Notes: generated from the letters alone by a model not told the origin. 64,000 bases of DNA from Rhodoplanes sp046000175 (GCF_046000175.1 NZ_JBEOMB010000038.1:42938-106937); one strand, 5' to 3'; positions 14,578-23,645 are shown, numbered from the stretch's first letter. A program made the numbers and translations.

Positions 14578-15591
14578 TCAGCGCACCTGCCGGAGGGTCG
14601 CGGCCACCACCCGGCGCGACGTGAACGCGGTCACGATGCCGACCAGCACGACCTGGACGAGCAGCACCAGGTAGCCGCCGACCCCGAGCGACAGGCCGCC
14701 GAACATAGCGGCCGCGTCGGCGCCGCCGAGCCCGAACAGCCGGCCGCCGATCAGCCCGAGGACCAGGAACAGCAGCACCGCGGCGCCGCCGCCGATCGCC
14801 CCGCCCTGCAGGCCGAGGAACAGGAAGTGCCGCATGAACTGGCCGGCCACATAGGCGTCCTTGGCGCCGATGAAGTGCAGCACCTCGACGGTCGGCCGGT
14901 TGGTCGCCATGGCGCCGCGGGTCGCGAAGGCGACCGACAGCACGGTCGCGGCCGTCACCAGGGCCAGGATGGCGAGCCCGATCGCCACCACGGTGTCGGC
15001 CATGGCGCGCAGCCGGCGGGTGAAGCCGCGATGGTCGTCGAGCGTCGCGCCGGCGACCTCGGCGGCGAGCCGCGCCTTGAGGGCGGCGAGATCGGGCGGC
15101 CGCCCGGACGCCGTCTCGACGACGATCAGGCGCGGCACCGGCAGGCTGTCGAGCGACAGGCCGGAGCCGAGCCAGGGCTCGAGCAGGCGCGCCGATTCGG
15201 CCTTGTCCTGCGCCCGCACGGCGGTGACGCCCGGCGCGGCGCGGGCGATCTCGACGGCCCGCACGACGTCGACCTCGAGGTCGCGCCCGGCCATCGGCCG
15301 CACCTGGATCGTCACCTCGCGGGAAACGTCGGCCTGCCAATCGGAGGCGGCGCCCTTCACCAGCACCACGGCGCCGGTGGTCAGCGACGCCAGGAACGTC
15401 ATGATGGCGACCACGGCGGTCAGCGCCGTGGCGGAGATCGAGCTGCGCGGCACGATCGGCGTCTCGCGCGGCTTGCGGCGCAGGAGGCCGGCGAGCGCCG
15501 CCAGGCGCGACGGCCGCGCGGCCGGCGCATGGCCGTCGTCGTGAGGGTCGTGCGGGTGATCGTGGTCGCGTCCGTAGTCAGTCGTAGACAT
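14578..15591 (-). CDS. ftsX: Cell division protein FtsX
   Basis: The 337-residue protein is the permease-like half of FtsEX, which at the division site couples ATP use to peptidoglycan hydrolase activation. Four membrane helices fit the family: about 52-76, then 193-218, 248-278 and 298-325, with a periplasmic loop (about 78-190) after the first. The conserved VEVLHFIGAKDAYVAGQF segment precedes helix three. The cytoplasmic N-terminus is rich in His and Asp (HDHPHDPHDDGH, residues 10-21). The start overlaps the end of ftsE by 14 bp, so the two are translated together. Confidence 0.92.
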   Translation of the reverse strand: MSTTDYGRDHDHPHDPHDDGHAPAARPSRLAALAGLLRRKPRETPIVPRSSISATALTAVVAIMTFLASLTTGAVVLVKGAASDWQADVSREVTIQVRPMAGRDLEVDVVRAVEIARAAPGVTAVRAQDKAESARLLEPWLGSGLSLDSLPVPRLIVVETASGRPPDLAALKARLAAEVAGATLDDHRGFTRRLRAMADTVVAIGLAILALVTAATVLSVAFATRGAMATNRPTVEVLHFIGAKDAYVAGQFMRHFLFLGLQGGAIGGGAAVLLFLVLGLIGGRLFGLGGADAAAMFGGLSLGVGGYLVLLVQVVLVGIVTAFTSRRVVAATLRQVR

Positions 15592-16237
15592 GGATCCGAC
15601 CCTCGTGCAGCACCAGCCGGCGCGCGTCGTACTGGTCCATCAGGCCGATGTCGTGGGTGGCGATCACCACCGAGGTGCCCGACTTGTTGAGCTCGATGAA
15701 CAGGCGCAGCAGCCGCTTGGCGAGATTGGGATCGACATTGCCGGTCGGCTCGTCGGCGAGCAGGAGCTGCGGCCGTGCGATCACGGCGCGCGCGATGGCG
15801 GCGCGCTGCTTCTCGCCGCCCGACAGGATCGGCGGCAGCGACGTCATGCGGTGGCCGAGGCCGACCCAGTGCAGCAGTTCCTCGACCTCGTGGCGATAGC
15901 TCTCCTCCTCGCGACCGAGCACCCGCAGCGGCAGCGCCACGTTCTCGTAGGTCGTCATGTGGTCGAGCAGGCGGAAGTCCTGGAACACGATGCCGATCCG
16001 CCGCCGCAGCACGGCGAGCGAATCCTTGTCGAGCGTGGCGACGTCGTGGTCGAACAGGGTGATCAGGCCGCGGGTCGGCTTGAGCGACAGGAACAGGAGC
16101 CGCAGGAGCGAGGTCTTGCCGGCGCCCGACGGGCCGGTGAGGAACTGGAACGAGTGCGGCTCGATGCGGAACGTGAGGTCGCGGAGAACCTCCGGACCCA
16201 GACCGTAACGCAGCCCCACATTCTCGAACCGAACCAA
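15578..16237 (-). CDS. ftsE: Cell division ATP-binding protein FtsE
   Basis: This is the ABC ATPase of the FtsEX complex. It has Walker A GPSGAGKTS near residue 36, the Q-loop in VFQDFRLLDHMTTYENV, signature LSGGEKQR near 138, Walker B LLLADEPTG near 160 and the switch His in IATHD. I chose a TTG at 16237, which follows a GGAG sequence and gives 219 residues starting LVRFENVGLRYG; this is the standard family length and start. An upstream codon at 16300 would add 21 atypical residues. Confidence 0.93.
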   Translation of the reverse strand: MVRFENVGLRYGLGPEVLRDLTFRIEPHSFQFLTGPSGAGKTSLLRLLFLSLKPTRGLITLFDHDVATLDKDSLAVLRRRIGIVFQDFRLLDHMTTYENVALPLRVLGREEESYRHEVEELLHWVGLGHRMTSLPPILSGGEKQRAAIARAVIARPQLLLADEPTGNVDPNLAKRLLRLFIELNKSGTSVVIATHDIGLMDQYDARRLVLHEGRIHVYD

Positions 16238-16502
16238 GCCGTTCTCCGCTCCGTCCCGGGTGATCGGGACCCTCGGGCCGCCGCGGACCGGCGGCGGCAC
16301 ACGACGATTCGCACCCTTTTACTCGAAGCCGCGGCCGCCGGCACGTCCGCACCGGCGGAACGCGGTCGCCGTCCACGGCCCGCGTCCGGCTCCCGCCGAC
16401 GGCCGATGGGCCGTTCTCGACAGCACCACCACTTTGGTTTCCGGATCATTAACGAAACGCGGGCGATAATGCGGGGGAACGGGACTGCGAAGTGTCGGCG
16501 TC

Positions 16503-17471
16503 ATGAAGATCGTCTGCCCGCGCTGCGAGGCTTGGTACGAGGTTCCGGAGGCGTCCGTCGGGCGCGGCCGGGCGGTGCGTTGCGCCGAGTGCCGGACCGA
16601 ATGGACCGCGACGGCCGAGGATGCGGTCCGGGCCGAGGAGGCGGCGTTCCGCCGCGAGGCGGCCCGCCGCGAGACCGAGCGCGCCGCCGCGGCGGCCGCC
16701 TCCGCCTTCGCCACCGCATCGGCGGGGGAACCCGGCTGGGGCGGCGGAACCGCCCCGACCGGCTTTGATGCGCCACCGGCATCCGCCGCCTCGGCGGAGC
16801 CCGAGGACGACGGCTGGCCCGACGATCTGATGCCGCCGAAGCCGGCCGCCGCGGCCGAGCCGGAGCCAGACGGGTTTTCGGCCGCCGCCGTCGAGGATGC
16901 GCCCTCGGTGGTGCCCGAGACCGACCCCTTCACCCTGCCGGAGGGACCGACGCGCGACTGGGATGCCGAGTTCGAGGCGGCCGAGGCGCGCCGCATCGCC
17001 CGCGAGCGGGCGAAGCCGCAGGGCAAGCGGCGCTTCGCGATCCCGAAGCCGACCTGGGCGACCGTGTCGCTCGCCCTCCTGGTGGTGATCGGCGCCATCC
17101 TGGGCTGGCGGGCCGACGTGGTGCGCGCCCTGCCGCAGACCGGCGGCCTGTTCGCCGCGATCGGCCTGCCCGTCAATCTGCGCGGGCTGGCCTTCGACGC
17201 CGTCAAGGTCCAGGCCGACGTCTCCGACAAGGTGCCGGTGGTGATCGTCGAGGGTGTCGTCGTCAACGTCTCGAAGGTGCGCATCGACGTGCCGCGCCTG
17301 CGCTTCGCCATGCGGGACCAGCACGGCGCCGAGACCCACACCTGGACGGCGCTGCCCCAGAAGCCGAGCCTGGCGCCGGGCGAATCGCAGCCGTTCCGCA
17401 CCCGTCTCGCCTCGCCGCCGGCCGACAGCCGCGAGGTGTTCGTGCGGTTCTTCAACCGGCGCGACCTCTGA
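16503..17471 (+). CDS. Zinc-ribbon membrane protein (MJ0042/DUF3426 type)
   Basis: The 322-residue protein opens with the zinc ribbon MKIVCPRCEAWYEVPEA and VRCAEC, two C-x2-C pairs at about 5-8 and 29-32. A long acidic, Ala/Pro-rich linker (about 40-175) leads to one membrane helix at about 185-207 (VSLALLVVIGAILGWR). The periplasmic C-terminal part (about 215-322) has the NVS-x-V-R-I-D-V-P and L-A-P-G-E-S-Q-P-F pattern of DUF3426. Its role is unknown. It is divergent from ftsE (265 bp apart) and followed by cpdR; an ATTAACG element at 16451-16457 could be a CtrA half-site. Confidence 0.85.
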   Translation: MKIVCPRCEAWYEVPEASVGRGRAVRCAECRTEWTATAEDAVRAEEAAFRREAARRETERAAAAAASAFATASAGEPGWGGGTAPTGFDAPPASAASAEPEDDGWPDDLMPPKPAAAAEPEPDGFSAAAVEDAPSVVPETDPFTLPEGPTRDWDAEFEAAEARRIARERAKPQGKRRFAIPKPTWATVSLALLVVIGAILGWRADVVRALPQTGGLFAAIGLPVNLRGLAFDAVKVQADVSDKVPVVIVEGVVVNVSKVRIDVPRLRFAMRDQHGAETHTWTALPQKPSLAPGESQPFRTRLASPPADSREVFVRFFNRRDL

Positions 17472-17601
17472 CCCCCGCCGACCGCCGCGGCGGCCGGGCC
17501 CTGTCGCCCGGCCGGTGCGCCCGACACCGAGAGGCGCGACGACTCGACGACACGCCGTCGCGCTTCGATACTGCCGAATCGATTGTGAGCACGAGGACCC
17601 G

Positions 17602-18021
17602 GTGGCCCGAATCCTGATCGCCGAAGACGAGGACACGCTCCGGACCCTGGTGGTGCGCGGCCTCACCCAGGAGGGACACGACGTGATCGCGGCCGCCGAC
17701 GGCGCCGAGGCGCTCGACGTGCTCGGCCGCGAGGAGGGTCGTTTCGATCTGCTGTTGACCGACATCCGCATGCCGCTGATGGACGGCATCGCGCTCGCCC
17801 TCTCGGCGGCGCGCGACTATCCGGATCTGATCATCCTCCTGATGACCGCCTATGCGGACCAGCGCGAGCGCGCCCACGGGCTCGAGGCGCTGATCCACGA
17901 CGTGATCACCAAGCCGTTCACGCTCGCCGAGCTGAAGGTCGCGGTCGGCGAGGCGCTGGCATCGCGCGGCAAGCCCGCGACCGGCGCGGCGCCGGACGGG
18001 GGGGCCGCGGACGGCGGCTAG
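17602..18021 (+). CDS. cpdR: CpdR-like single-domain response regulator
   Basis: The 139-residue protein is a lone receiver domain with no output domain. It has the acidic pocket in LIAEDEDTLR, the phosphoacceptor Asp near residue 53 in LLLTDIRMPLMDG, the Thr in LLMTAYADQRERAHG and the Lys in VITKPFTLAELK. These sequences match CpdR, which when unphosphorylated loads substrates onto ClpXP and so controls CtrA turnover and cell-cycle progression. The start is a GTG after ACGAGGACCCG. The last 17 residues are a Gly/Ala-rich tail absent from the Caulobacter protein. The gene is 130 bp after the zinc-ribbon gene. Confidence 0.88.
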   Translation: MARILIAEDEDTLRTLVVRGLTQEGHDVIAAADGAEALDVLGREEGRFDLLLTDIRMPLMDGIALALSAARDYPDLIILLMTAYADQRERAHGLEALIHDVITKPFTLAELKVAVGEALASRGKPATGAAPDGGAADGG

Positions 18022-18051
18022 AGTGCTTTCCACCGAAGTCGACCCACGCTC

Positions 18052-18131
18052 CGCTCATCCCCGCGAAGGCGGGGATCCAGGGACCGCGTGCCGTGACGCT
18101 CCTGGGTCCCCGCCTTCGCGGGGACGAGCGG
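18052..18131. repeat. Palindromic intergenic repeat, family B
   Basis: CGCTCATCCCCGCGAAGGCG and GGGATCCAGG on the left face CCTGGGTCCCCGCCTTCGCG and GGGACGAGCG on the right. It lies between the convergent cpdR and murU genes. Related copies are at 24011-24089, 36368-36445 and 59095-59174, with half-copies near 8975 and 28955. A convergent-gene terminator role is plausible. Confidence 0.85.
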
Positions 18132-18164
18132 ATGTGGTGCCGGTTGGTCTCGACAGAAATCGCT

Positions 18165-18914
18165 CTAGGCGGCGCTCACCAGAATCGCGCGCTCGGCGGC
18201 GGCGATCGCCTCGGGCGTGCCGACATGCATCCACACGCCTTCGAGCCGCAGGCCGTACAGGCGGCCGGCCTCCTCGGCGCGGTCGAACAGCGTGGTGAGC
18301 GGAAAGGCGCCGGACGGGGCGTCGGCGAACAGCGCCGGCGACAGCAGCGAGACACCCGAATAGACGAACGGCACCACCTCGCGCTCGGCGCGCCGCTTGA
18401 GGCGGCCGTCGGCCGTCATCAGGTAGTCGCCGCGTCCGGCATAGCCGACGCTGGTCGAGGTGGCGGCGAGGAGCAGGAGCGCGTCCATCCGGGCCGGATC
18501 GAACATGCGGGCGAGCCAGTCGAGATTCGTTCGCACCCCGTCGATCCACAGCGTGTCGGCATTCACGAGGAAGAACGGCGCGTCGCCGAGCTGCGGCAGC
18601 GCCCGGACGATGCCGCCGCCGGTGCCGAGCAGCGTGTCGCGCTCGTCGGAGACGACGATGCGGGGGCGAGTGCGCCCGGCGAGGTGCTCCTCGATCTGGC
18701 CGGCGAAGAAATGCACGTTGACCACCACGGTCTCGACCCCGGCGCCGTCGAGACGGTCGAGCACGTGGTCGAGCAGGGGCTTGCCGCCCACCGGCACCAG
18801 CGGCTTCGGCAGCGTGTCGGTGAGCGGCCGCATGCGGGTGCCGAGACCGGCGGCCAGGACCATGGCGGTGCGGGGGGATGCGGAGGGGGAAGCGGAAGCG
18901 ACAGGAACGGACAT
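18165..18914 (-). CDS. murU: Nucleotidyltransferase, probable N-acetylmuramate-1-phosphate uridylyltransferase
   Basis: The 249-residue protein has the nucleotidyl-transferase start AMVLAAGLGTRMRPLTDTLPKPLVPVGGKPLLDH, with the G-x-G-T-R-M-R-P and P-K-P motifs for nucleotide binding, and the metal-binding NADTLW near residue 108. In the family MurU makes UDP-MurNAc from MurNAc-1-phosphate, after AmgK phosphorylates MurNAc, letting cells recycle peptidoglycan. The gene for a tsaE-amgK fusion lies upstream on the same strand, supporting MurU over a mannose-1-phosphate guanylyltransferase. A PilZ gene separates the two. The ATG at 18914 is preferred to an in-frame codon at 18944. Confidence 0.82.
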   Translation of the reverse strand: MSVPVASASPSASPRTAMVLAAGLGTRMRPLTDTLPKPLVPVGGKPLLDHVLDRLDGAGVETVVVNVHFFAGQIEEHLAGRTRPRIVVSDERDTLLGTGGGIVRALPQLGDAPFFLVNADTLWIDGVRTNLDWLARMFDPARMDALLLLAATSTSVGYAGRGDYLMTADGRLKRRAEREVVPFVYSGVSLLSPALFADAPSGAFPLTTLFDRAEEAGRLYGLRLEGVWMHVGTPEAIAAAERAILVSAA

Positions 18915-19084
18915 CGGCGACCTCTCGGGGGCCTCCTCTTGCACACGATTCTGGCGGCGGGCTCAACAGCAACCGAATCGCTGCGACCGCATGCCCAGGG
19001 TGCGCCGAGCGTGGCGCCACGGCATGGCGAGCCGATGACCCGGACCCGCCCCGTGGGCTTGGTCTCGACCCGGAGGAGGGCGGT

Positions 19085-19399
19085 TCACATCTCGAATTTC
19101 GGGCGCTTGCGCTCGCGGCGGGCTTTTTGGACGTTCTTGAGGAAGCGCACGCCGATCTGGTCGCCGTTCAGCCACACCCGCTCGCAGCGCCGGTGGGCAT
19201 GGCCCCAGTTGGAGAGGACCAGGAAGAACTCGTCCAGGTTGATCTCCTCGGTCGAGCCGAAGACGGTGAGCTTGGCCTCGGTGTCGGAGACGTCCTCCAG
19301 CAGCACCTCGCGCTGCCAGGTGCCGTCGATTCCCATGATGCGCGCGGCGTAGCCGTGCTCGAACTCGACGCGGTCGCCCGCCTTGCGCTCGGTGTTCAT
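19085..19399 (-). CDS. PilZ-domain protein with degenerate ligand motifs
   Basis: The 104-residue protein is a compact beta-barrel of PilZ type, with GYAARIMGIDGTWQREVLLE, then DVSDTEAKLTV and a L-S-x-W-G-H-A-H-R-R-C-E-V stretch. PilZ domains bind cyclic di-GMP through R-x3-R and (D/N)-x-S-x2-G. Here the N-terminal basic pair is RKAGDR (six residues) and the second motif is DVSDTEA with Ala for Gly, so binding is doubtful. It sits between amgK and murU, 90 bp and 170 bp away, in the divL-tsaE/amgK run. A role in cell-wall recycling control is possible but only from position. Confidence 0.78.
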   Translation of the reverse strand: MNTERKAGDRVEFEHGYAARIMGIDGTWQREVLLEDVSDTEAKLTVFGSTEEINLDEFFLVLSNWGHAHRRCERVWLNGDQIGVRFLKNVQKARRERKRPKFEM

Positions 19400-19489
19400 C
19401 CGTCCCGGTCCGCTAGCTCACCGGAGGCCGACTATAATGCCGCAGACTTTCCAAGCCCTTACCATGCGCCGGGGCGGGCCGGGCGCGCG

Positions 19490-21037
19490 TCAGCCGGCGC
19501 CGCCCGGCGGCGGCGGCACATAGGCGCCGTACCACGCCTTGAGCGGGGCGAGTGAGGGATGCGCCAGCGCCCGCTGCAGGTAGGTCATCACGCGCGGCAT
19601 GTGGCGCAGATACTGGGGCTTGCCGTCGCGCTTCTCCAGGCGCGCGAAGATGCCGAGGATCTTGGTCGCCCGCTGCGCCGCGACGGTGGCGTAGATCTGG
19701 GCGAACTGGCCGACGTCGAAGGCCGGCTCGTTGGCCCGGCGCGCCTTGGCGTAGCGGCCGAGAAGCTCGATCTCCAGCTCCTCCGGCACGGTGACGCGGG
19801 CGTCCTGCAGGAGCGAGGCGAGGTCGTAGGCGGCCGGCCCCATCACGGCGTCCTGGAAGTCGATGACGCCGACCCGCGCGATCCCGCTCCGCTCCGGCAG
19901 CCAGATCAGGTTGGGCGAGTGGAAGTCGCGCAGCACCCAGGTCGGCGGCTGCGCCAGCACGGGCTTGAGCGCGTCGCGCCAGAACGACAGGAAGGCGCTG
20001 CGCGCCGGGGTCGACGGCACGGCGGTGAGCCGCGGCAGATACCAGTCGAGCAACAGCTCGATCTCGATCAGGAAGGCGTCGAGGTCGTAGTCGGGCAGCC
20101 GATAGGTGAGCTGCGGCGTCACCGGCAGCTCGGCCGGCAGCAGCATGTGGCCGTGCAGGGCGACCAGGAGGTCGACGGCGGCCCGGTAGCGCTCCTCGAT
20201 CGGGGCGGGCGGGTCGCCGGCCACGACCGTCTCGTCGCCCAAGTCCTCGACCAGGATGAAGCCTTCGGCGAGGTCGGCGGCATAGACCTCGGGGGCCGAG
20301 AAGCCGAGCGTGCGCAGCGCGTCCGCCACGGCCACGAAGGCCTTCACGTCCTCGGACAGGTGGGCGATGGCGCTGTAGCTGCGGCCGTTGCGGATCGGCG
20401 GGCCGTCCGGGCGGCGCGGCGCGTTCATCAGGAGAATGGTGCGGTCGGCGAGCTGCACCCGCTCGTAGGAGCGCGCCGAGGCGTCGCCGGCGAGGCGCTC
20501 GCGCCGTGCGTCGGCGACGCCGGCCTTCTCCAGGAAGCGCCGCAGATGCAGGATGCGCTCGACCCGGCCGGAGAGCCGGCCGTGCCCGGCGACATGGGCG
20601 ATGCGGGTGTCCTCGCCCTGGTCCGGCCGCAGCCGCAGCTCGATCTCCAGCCGGTCCTCGGCGACCAGGCCGGGCGCCCGGTCGGGCCACTCGATCAGCA
20701 CCACGGCGTCGGACGGAATCTCGGCGAGGCCCAGCTCGGCGAGGTCGTCCTCGCTCTGCAGCCGGTAGAAGTCGGCATGCATCAGGGTGAAGCGCGCCAT
20801 CTCGTAGCTCTGGACGAGCGTGAAGGTCGGGCTCGGGACGTCGAGCTCGGGATCGTCGGCGAGATGGCGGATGAGGGCGCGGGCGAGCGTCGTCTTGCCA
20901 GCGCCGAGGTCGCCCGAGAGCATCACCACGTCGCCGGGATCGAGCGTGGTGGCGAGGTCGGCGGCGAACCGGCGGGTCGCCTCCTCGTCGGCCAGGGTCA
21001 GCGTGATCGGCGTGCTGCCGGGCCGGACGGGTTCCAT
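19490..21037 (-). CDS. tsaE-amgK: TsaE-AmgK fusion: tRNA t6A ATPase plus MurNAc/GlcNAc anomeric kinase
   Basis: The 515-residue protein joins two enzymes. Residues 1-155 are TsaE, with Walker A GDLGAGKTT near 43-51 and the VPSPTFTLVQSYE and HADFYRL segments; TsaE helps make N6-threonylcarbamoyladenosine in tRNA. From about 165 comes an aminoglycoside-phosphotransferase-like kinase with LAGDASARSYERV, VEDLGDE, the catalytic LRDFHSPNLIW and the metal-binding VIDFQDAVMGP. Its best match is AmgK, which phosphorylates MurNAc at the anomeric carbon for MurU. The fusion is seen in other Rhizobiales, while many alphaproteobacteria keep the genes adjacent. It lies 55 bp after divL and is followed by pilZ and murU. 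Confidence 0.88.
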   Translation of the reverse strand: MEPVRPGSTPITLTLADEEATRRFAADLATTLDPGDVVMLSGDLGAGKTTLARALIRHLADDPELDVPSPTFTLVQSYEMARFTLMHADFYRLQSEDDLAELGLAEIPSDAVVLIEWPDRAPGLVAEDRLEIELRLRPDQGEDTRIAHVAGHGRLSGRVERILHLRRFLEKAGVADARRERLAGDASARSYERVQLADRTILLMNAPRRPDGPPIRNGRSYSAIAHLSEDVKAFVAVADALRTLGFSAPEVYAADLAEGFILVEDLGDETVVAGDPPAPIEERYRAAVDLLVALHGHMLLPAELPVTPQLTYRLPDYDLDAFLIEIELLLDWYLPRLTAVPSTPARSAFLSFWRDALKPVLAQPPTWVLRDFHSPNLIWLPERSGIARVGVIDFQDAVMGPAAYDLASLLQDARVTVPEELEIELLGRYAKARRANEPAFDVGQFAQIYATVAAQRATKILGIFARLEKRDGKPQYLRHMPRVMTYLQRALAHPSLAPLKAWYGAYVPPPPGGAG

Positions 21038-21092
21038 GGACGGGTGTCGGTCTCTTCCGGGGACTGGCCGCCCCGGCTCTCGCTCGGGACGC

Positions 21093-23645
21093 TCACTCGG
21101 CGGCGCTACGAGCCGCCGTGGTCACGAGAGGGAAAATACACATCACCGTGGTGCCCTGTCCAATCGCGCTGTCGATTCGCACCGTGCCGCCGTGCAGCTC
21201 GACGAAGGAGCGGACAATCGACAGGCCGAGGCCGGCACCGCGGTGGTCGGAGCCGCGCGGGTCGCTCTCGAACCAGTCGAACACCTTGTCGGTCAGCTCC
21301 GGCGGGATGCCGGGGCCCTCGTCCATCACCGAGAACACCACGGCCTCCGCGGTGCGCTCGGCGCCCAGCACGACGCGGCCGCCGGGCGGCGAGAAGCCGA
21401 TCGCGTTGGAGAGCAGGTTGAACAGCACCTGGCGCAGCCGCCGTCCGTCCGCCGTGAAGCCGCCGATGCCGGGCTGGGCGCGCAGCTCCAGCACCAGGTC
21501 GTTCTGCACCACGCGGTCCTGCACGCCCTCGGCCGCCGCCTCCATGGTGGCGCGGATGTCGACCTCGCCGAGATTGAGCGTCATGGCGCCGGCGTCGATC
21601 GTCGCGAGGTCGAGGATGTTGTTGATGATGGCGAGCAGCGCGTTGGTCGAGACCGTGATGTAGCCGAGATACTCGGACTGCTTGTCGTTGAGCGGGCCGG
21701 TCGACTGGTCGCCGAGGAAGTGGGCGAAGCCGATGATGTTTGTGAGCGGCGAGCGCAGCTCGTAGGAGACGTGGTGGACGAAGTCGAGCTTCAGCTCGTC
21801 GGCGGCGACCAGCGCCTCGTTGCGCTCGAGCAGGGCGCGCTCGACGTTCACCGAGTCGGTCACGTCGTGGAACGTGACGAGCGTCGCGCCGTCCGGCAGC
21901 GGCACGGTGGCGAAGTCCATCACGCAGCCGTCGCTGCGCTCGATCCGGCCGCTCGTGGCGTCGCGCTTGTCGAGGCCGGTGACGGCGGCGCGCAGCCGCT
22001 GCCAGGTCGCCTCGTCGCGATAGAGCGGCCGGCACATCTCGATCACGCTCTCGACATGCGGACGGCTGGCGAGCAGGTCGGGCGCGAGCTTCCAGCTGGT
22101 CGCGAAGGCCGGGTTGAACAGCCGCAGGCGGCCGTCGCTGCCGTAGACCGAGACCGCCTCGGCGAGGTTGTCGAGCGTCTCGCCCTGGACCCGGGTCAGC
22201 GCGTCGGCGCGACGCTCGAGCTCGAGCCGCTCGGTGATGTCGGTGAACAGATAGGTGACGCCGCCTTCCGGGTTCGGCGTGGTGACCACGCGCAGGGTGC
22301 GGCGGTCCGGCAGATGCCACTCGTGGGTCTCGCTCTCGGTCGAGGTGTAGGCCCGGTGCAGGTTGGTCTTCCACAGGCGGAAGTCCTGCTGCTCGGGCAG
22401 CCGGCGCGCCGCCCGCAGGCGGTCGAGCACGGCCGAGTCGCTCGGCGCCTCGGCGAGGTAGTCGGGCTCGAGATCCCACAGCGTCCGGTACGCCGCGTTG
22501 TAGAAGGACAGGCGACGGTCGGCGCCGAACACGGCGACACCGGTGGCGAGGTGGTCGAAGGTGCGGCGGTGGCCGGCCTTGACGTGATCGAGCTCGCTGC
22601 GCAGCCGCTCGGCTTCGGTGGCGTCGATGGCGACGCCGACGCGCCCCTGCGCGACCGGCAGCTCCAGCACGTCGAGGCTGCGGCGGGCGCCGGCCATGAT
22701 CGCGGTGACGCGGCCCGCATAGCCGCTGCCGGTGTCGAGCGTGCGGGCGATCGTCTCGCGCTCGGCGCGGCCGAGCAGCTCGACATGGCGGGCGACCGCG
22801 GTCGCCGGGTCGCTCGTCTCGACGGCGCGGGCATAGGCGGCGTTGACCAGCACCAGCTGGCCGGCGGTGTCGCGCATCCACACCGGCGCCGGCAGCATCT
22901 CGACCAGGCTGCGCAGGGCGTCCGCCTCGTTCTGCAGCTTCTGGCAACGGACGCTCGACTCGGCGAGGTCACGCTTGATGCCGGTGACGTTGCGCAGCTT
23001 CATCACGGCGAAGCCGCCGATCGGACGGCCTTCCGCCTCGACATGGCGGCCCTGGATCGTGGTGAGAAGCAGCGCGAAGGCCTCGCCCTTGACGCGCAGC
23101 CGCTCGATCGCGTCGCCGAGCGCCCGGGCGAGCTCGGGGCTCAGCCACTGGTCGTAGGCGAGGATGTCGTGCGGGGCGAGCGTCGGGGCGATGAACGAGA
23201 CCTCGCCGATCACCTCCGGCTCGCCGAAGCCGGCGGTCCAGACGACGAGCACCTGCGGCTCCGACATCAGCAGCGCGGCGAGGCGATCGATGTCGGAATG
23301 GAGTCCGGCGATGGTGGCGCGGGCGACCTGCTGCTCGGCGGCGGCGCGGCCGCGCGTCCGCAGAAGCGCGATCGCGGTGACGACCGCGAAGGCGACGACG
23401 CCGATCAGCAGCACGAGCGTCGCCAGCTCCTGGGCGCCGAGCCGCGTCGCCGCGGCGAGCGGCGCGCCGTCGAGCAGCCCGGCGGCGGCGTGATCCGCGC
23501 CGAGGAGCAGGGCCGCGATCGCGATCGCGGACATCGACGTCGCCGGGCGAAGGATATCGATCGAACCGACGAGCAGGACGACAGCGGGGCCGCGCCGGCG
23601 CAGCGGACGACGGCCTCGGCTTCTCGTCGCGCCCTCGTCCCCCAT
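21093..23645 (-). CDS. divL: DivL-type tyrosine pseudo-kinase with PAS domains
   Basis: The 850-residue protein has N-terminal hydrophobic segments (about 18-52 and 74-96), then PAS domains at about 130-225, 255-335, 350-470 and 480-600, then a histidine-kinase-like core. The usual H-box His is replaced by Tyr628 in HHVSYELRSPLTNIIGF, the diagnostic feature of DivL. The catalytic domain is intact: NLLSNAIGFSPPGG, DEGPGIP and GAGLGLSIV. In Caulobacter DivL is a polar scaffold that reads DivK phosphorylation and steers CckA, hence CtrA. Position beside tsaE and amgK is also characteristic. The gene heads the minus-strand run to murU. Confidence 0.92.
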   Translation of the reverse strand: MGDEGATRSRGRRPLRRRGPAVVLLVGSIDILRPATSMSAIAIAALLLGADHAAAGLLDGAPLAAATRLGAQELATLVLLIGVVAFAVVTAIALLRTRGRAAAEQQVARATIAGLHSDIDRLAALLMSEPQVLVVWTAGFGEPEVIGEVSFIAPTLAPHDILAYDQWLSPELARALGDAIERLRVKGEAFALLLTTIQGRHVEAEGRPIGGFAVMKLRNVTGIKRDLAESSVRCQKLQNEADALRSLVEMLPAPVWMRDTAGQLVLVNAAYARAVETSDPATAVARHVELLGRAERETIARTLDTGSGYAGRVTAIMAGARRSLDVLELPVAQGRVGVAIDATEAERLRSELDHVKAGHRRTFDHLATGVAVFGADRRLSFYNAAYRTLWDLEPDYLAEAPSDSAVLDRLRAARRLPEQQDFRLWKTNLHRAYTSTESETHEWHLPDRRTLRVVTTPNPEGGVTYLFTDITERLELERRADALTRVQGETLDNLAEAVSVYGSDGRLRLFNPAFATSWKLAPDLLASRPHVESVIEMCRPLYRDEATWQRLRAAVTGLDKRDATSGRIERSDGCVMDFATVPLPDGATLVTFHDVTDSVNVERALLERNEALVAADELKLDFVHHVSYELRSPLTNIIGFAHFLGDQSTGPLNDKQSEYLGYITVSTNALLAIINNILDLATIDAGAMTLNLGEVDIRATMEAAAEGVQDRVVQNDLVLELRAQPGIGGFTADGRRLRQVLFNLLSNAIGFSPPGGRVVLGAERTAEAVVFSVMDEGPGIPPELTDKVFDWFESDPRGSDHRGAGLGLSIVRSFVELHGGTVRIDSAIGQGTTVMCIFPLVTTAARSAAE

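Noticed and set aside
21093..23645. Ordinary hybrid histidine kinase
   Set aside because: The phosphoacceptor His is Tyr628 in HHVSYELRSPL, so DivL is the better call.
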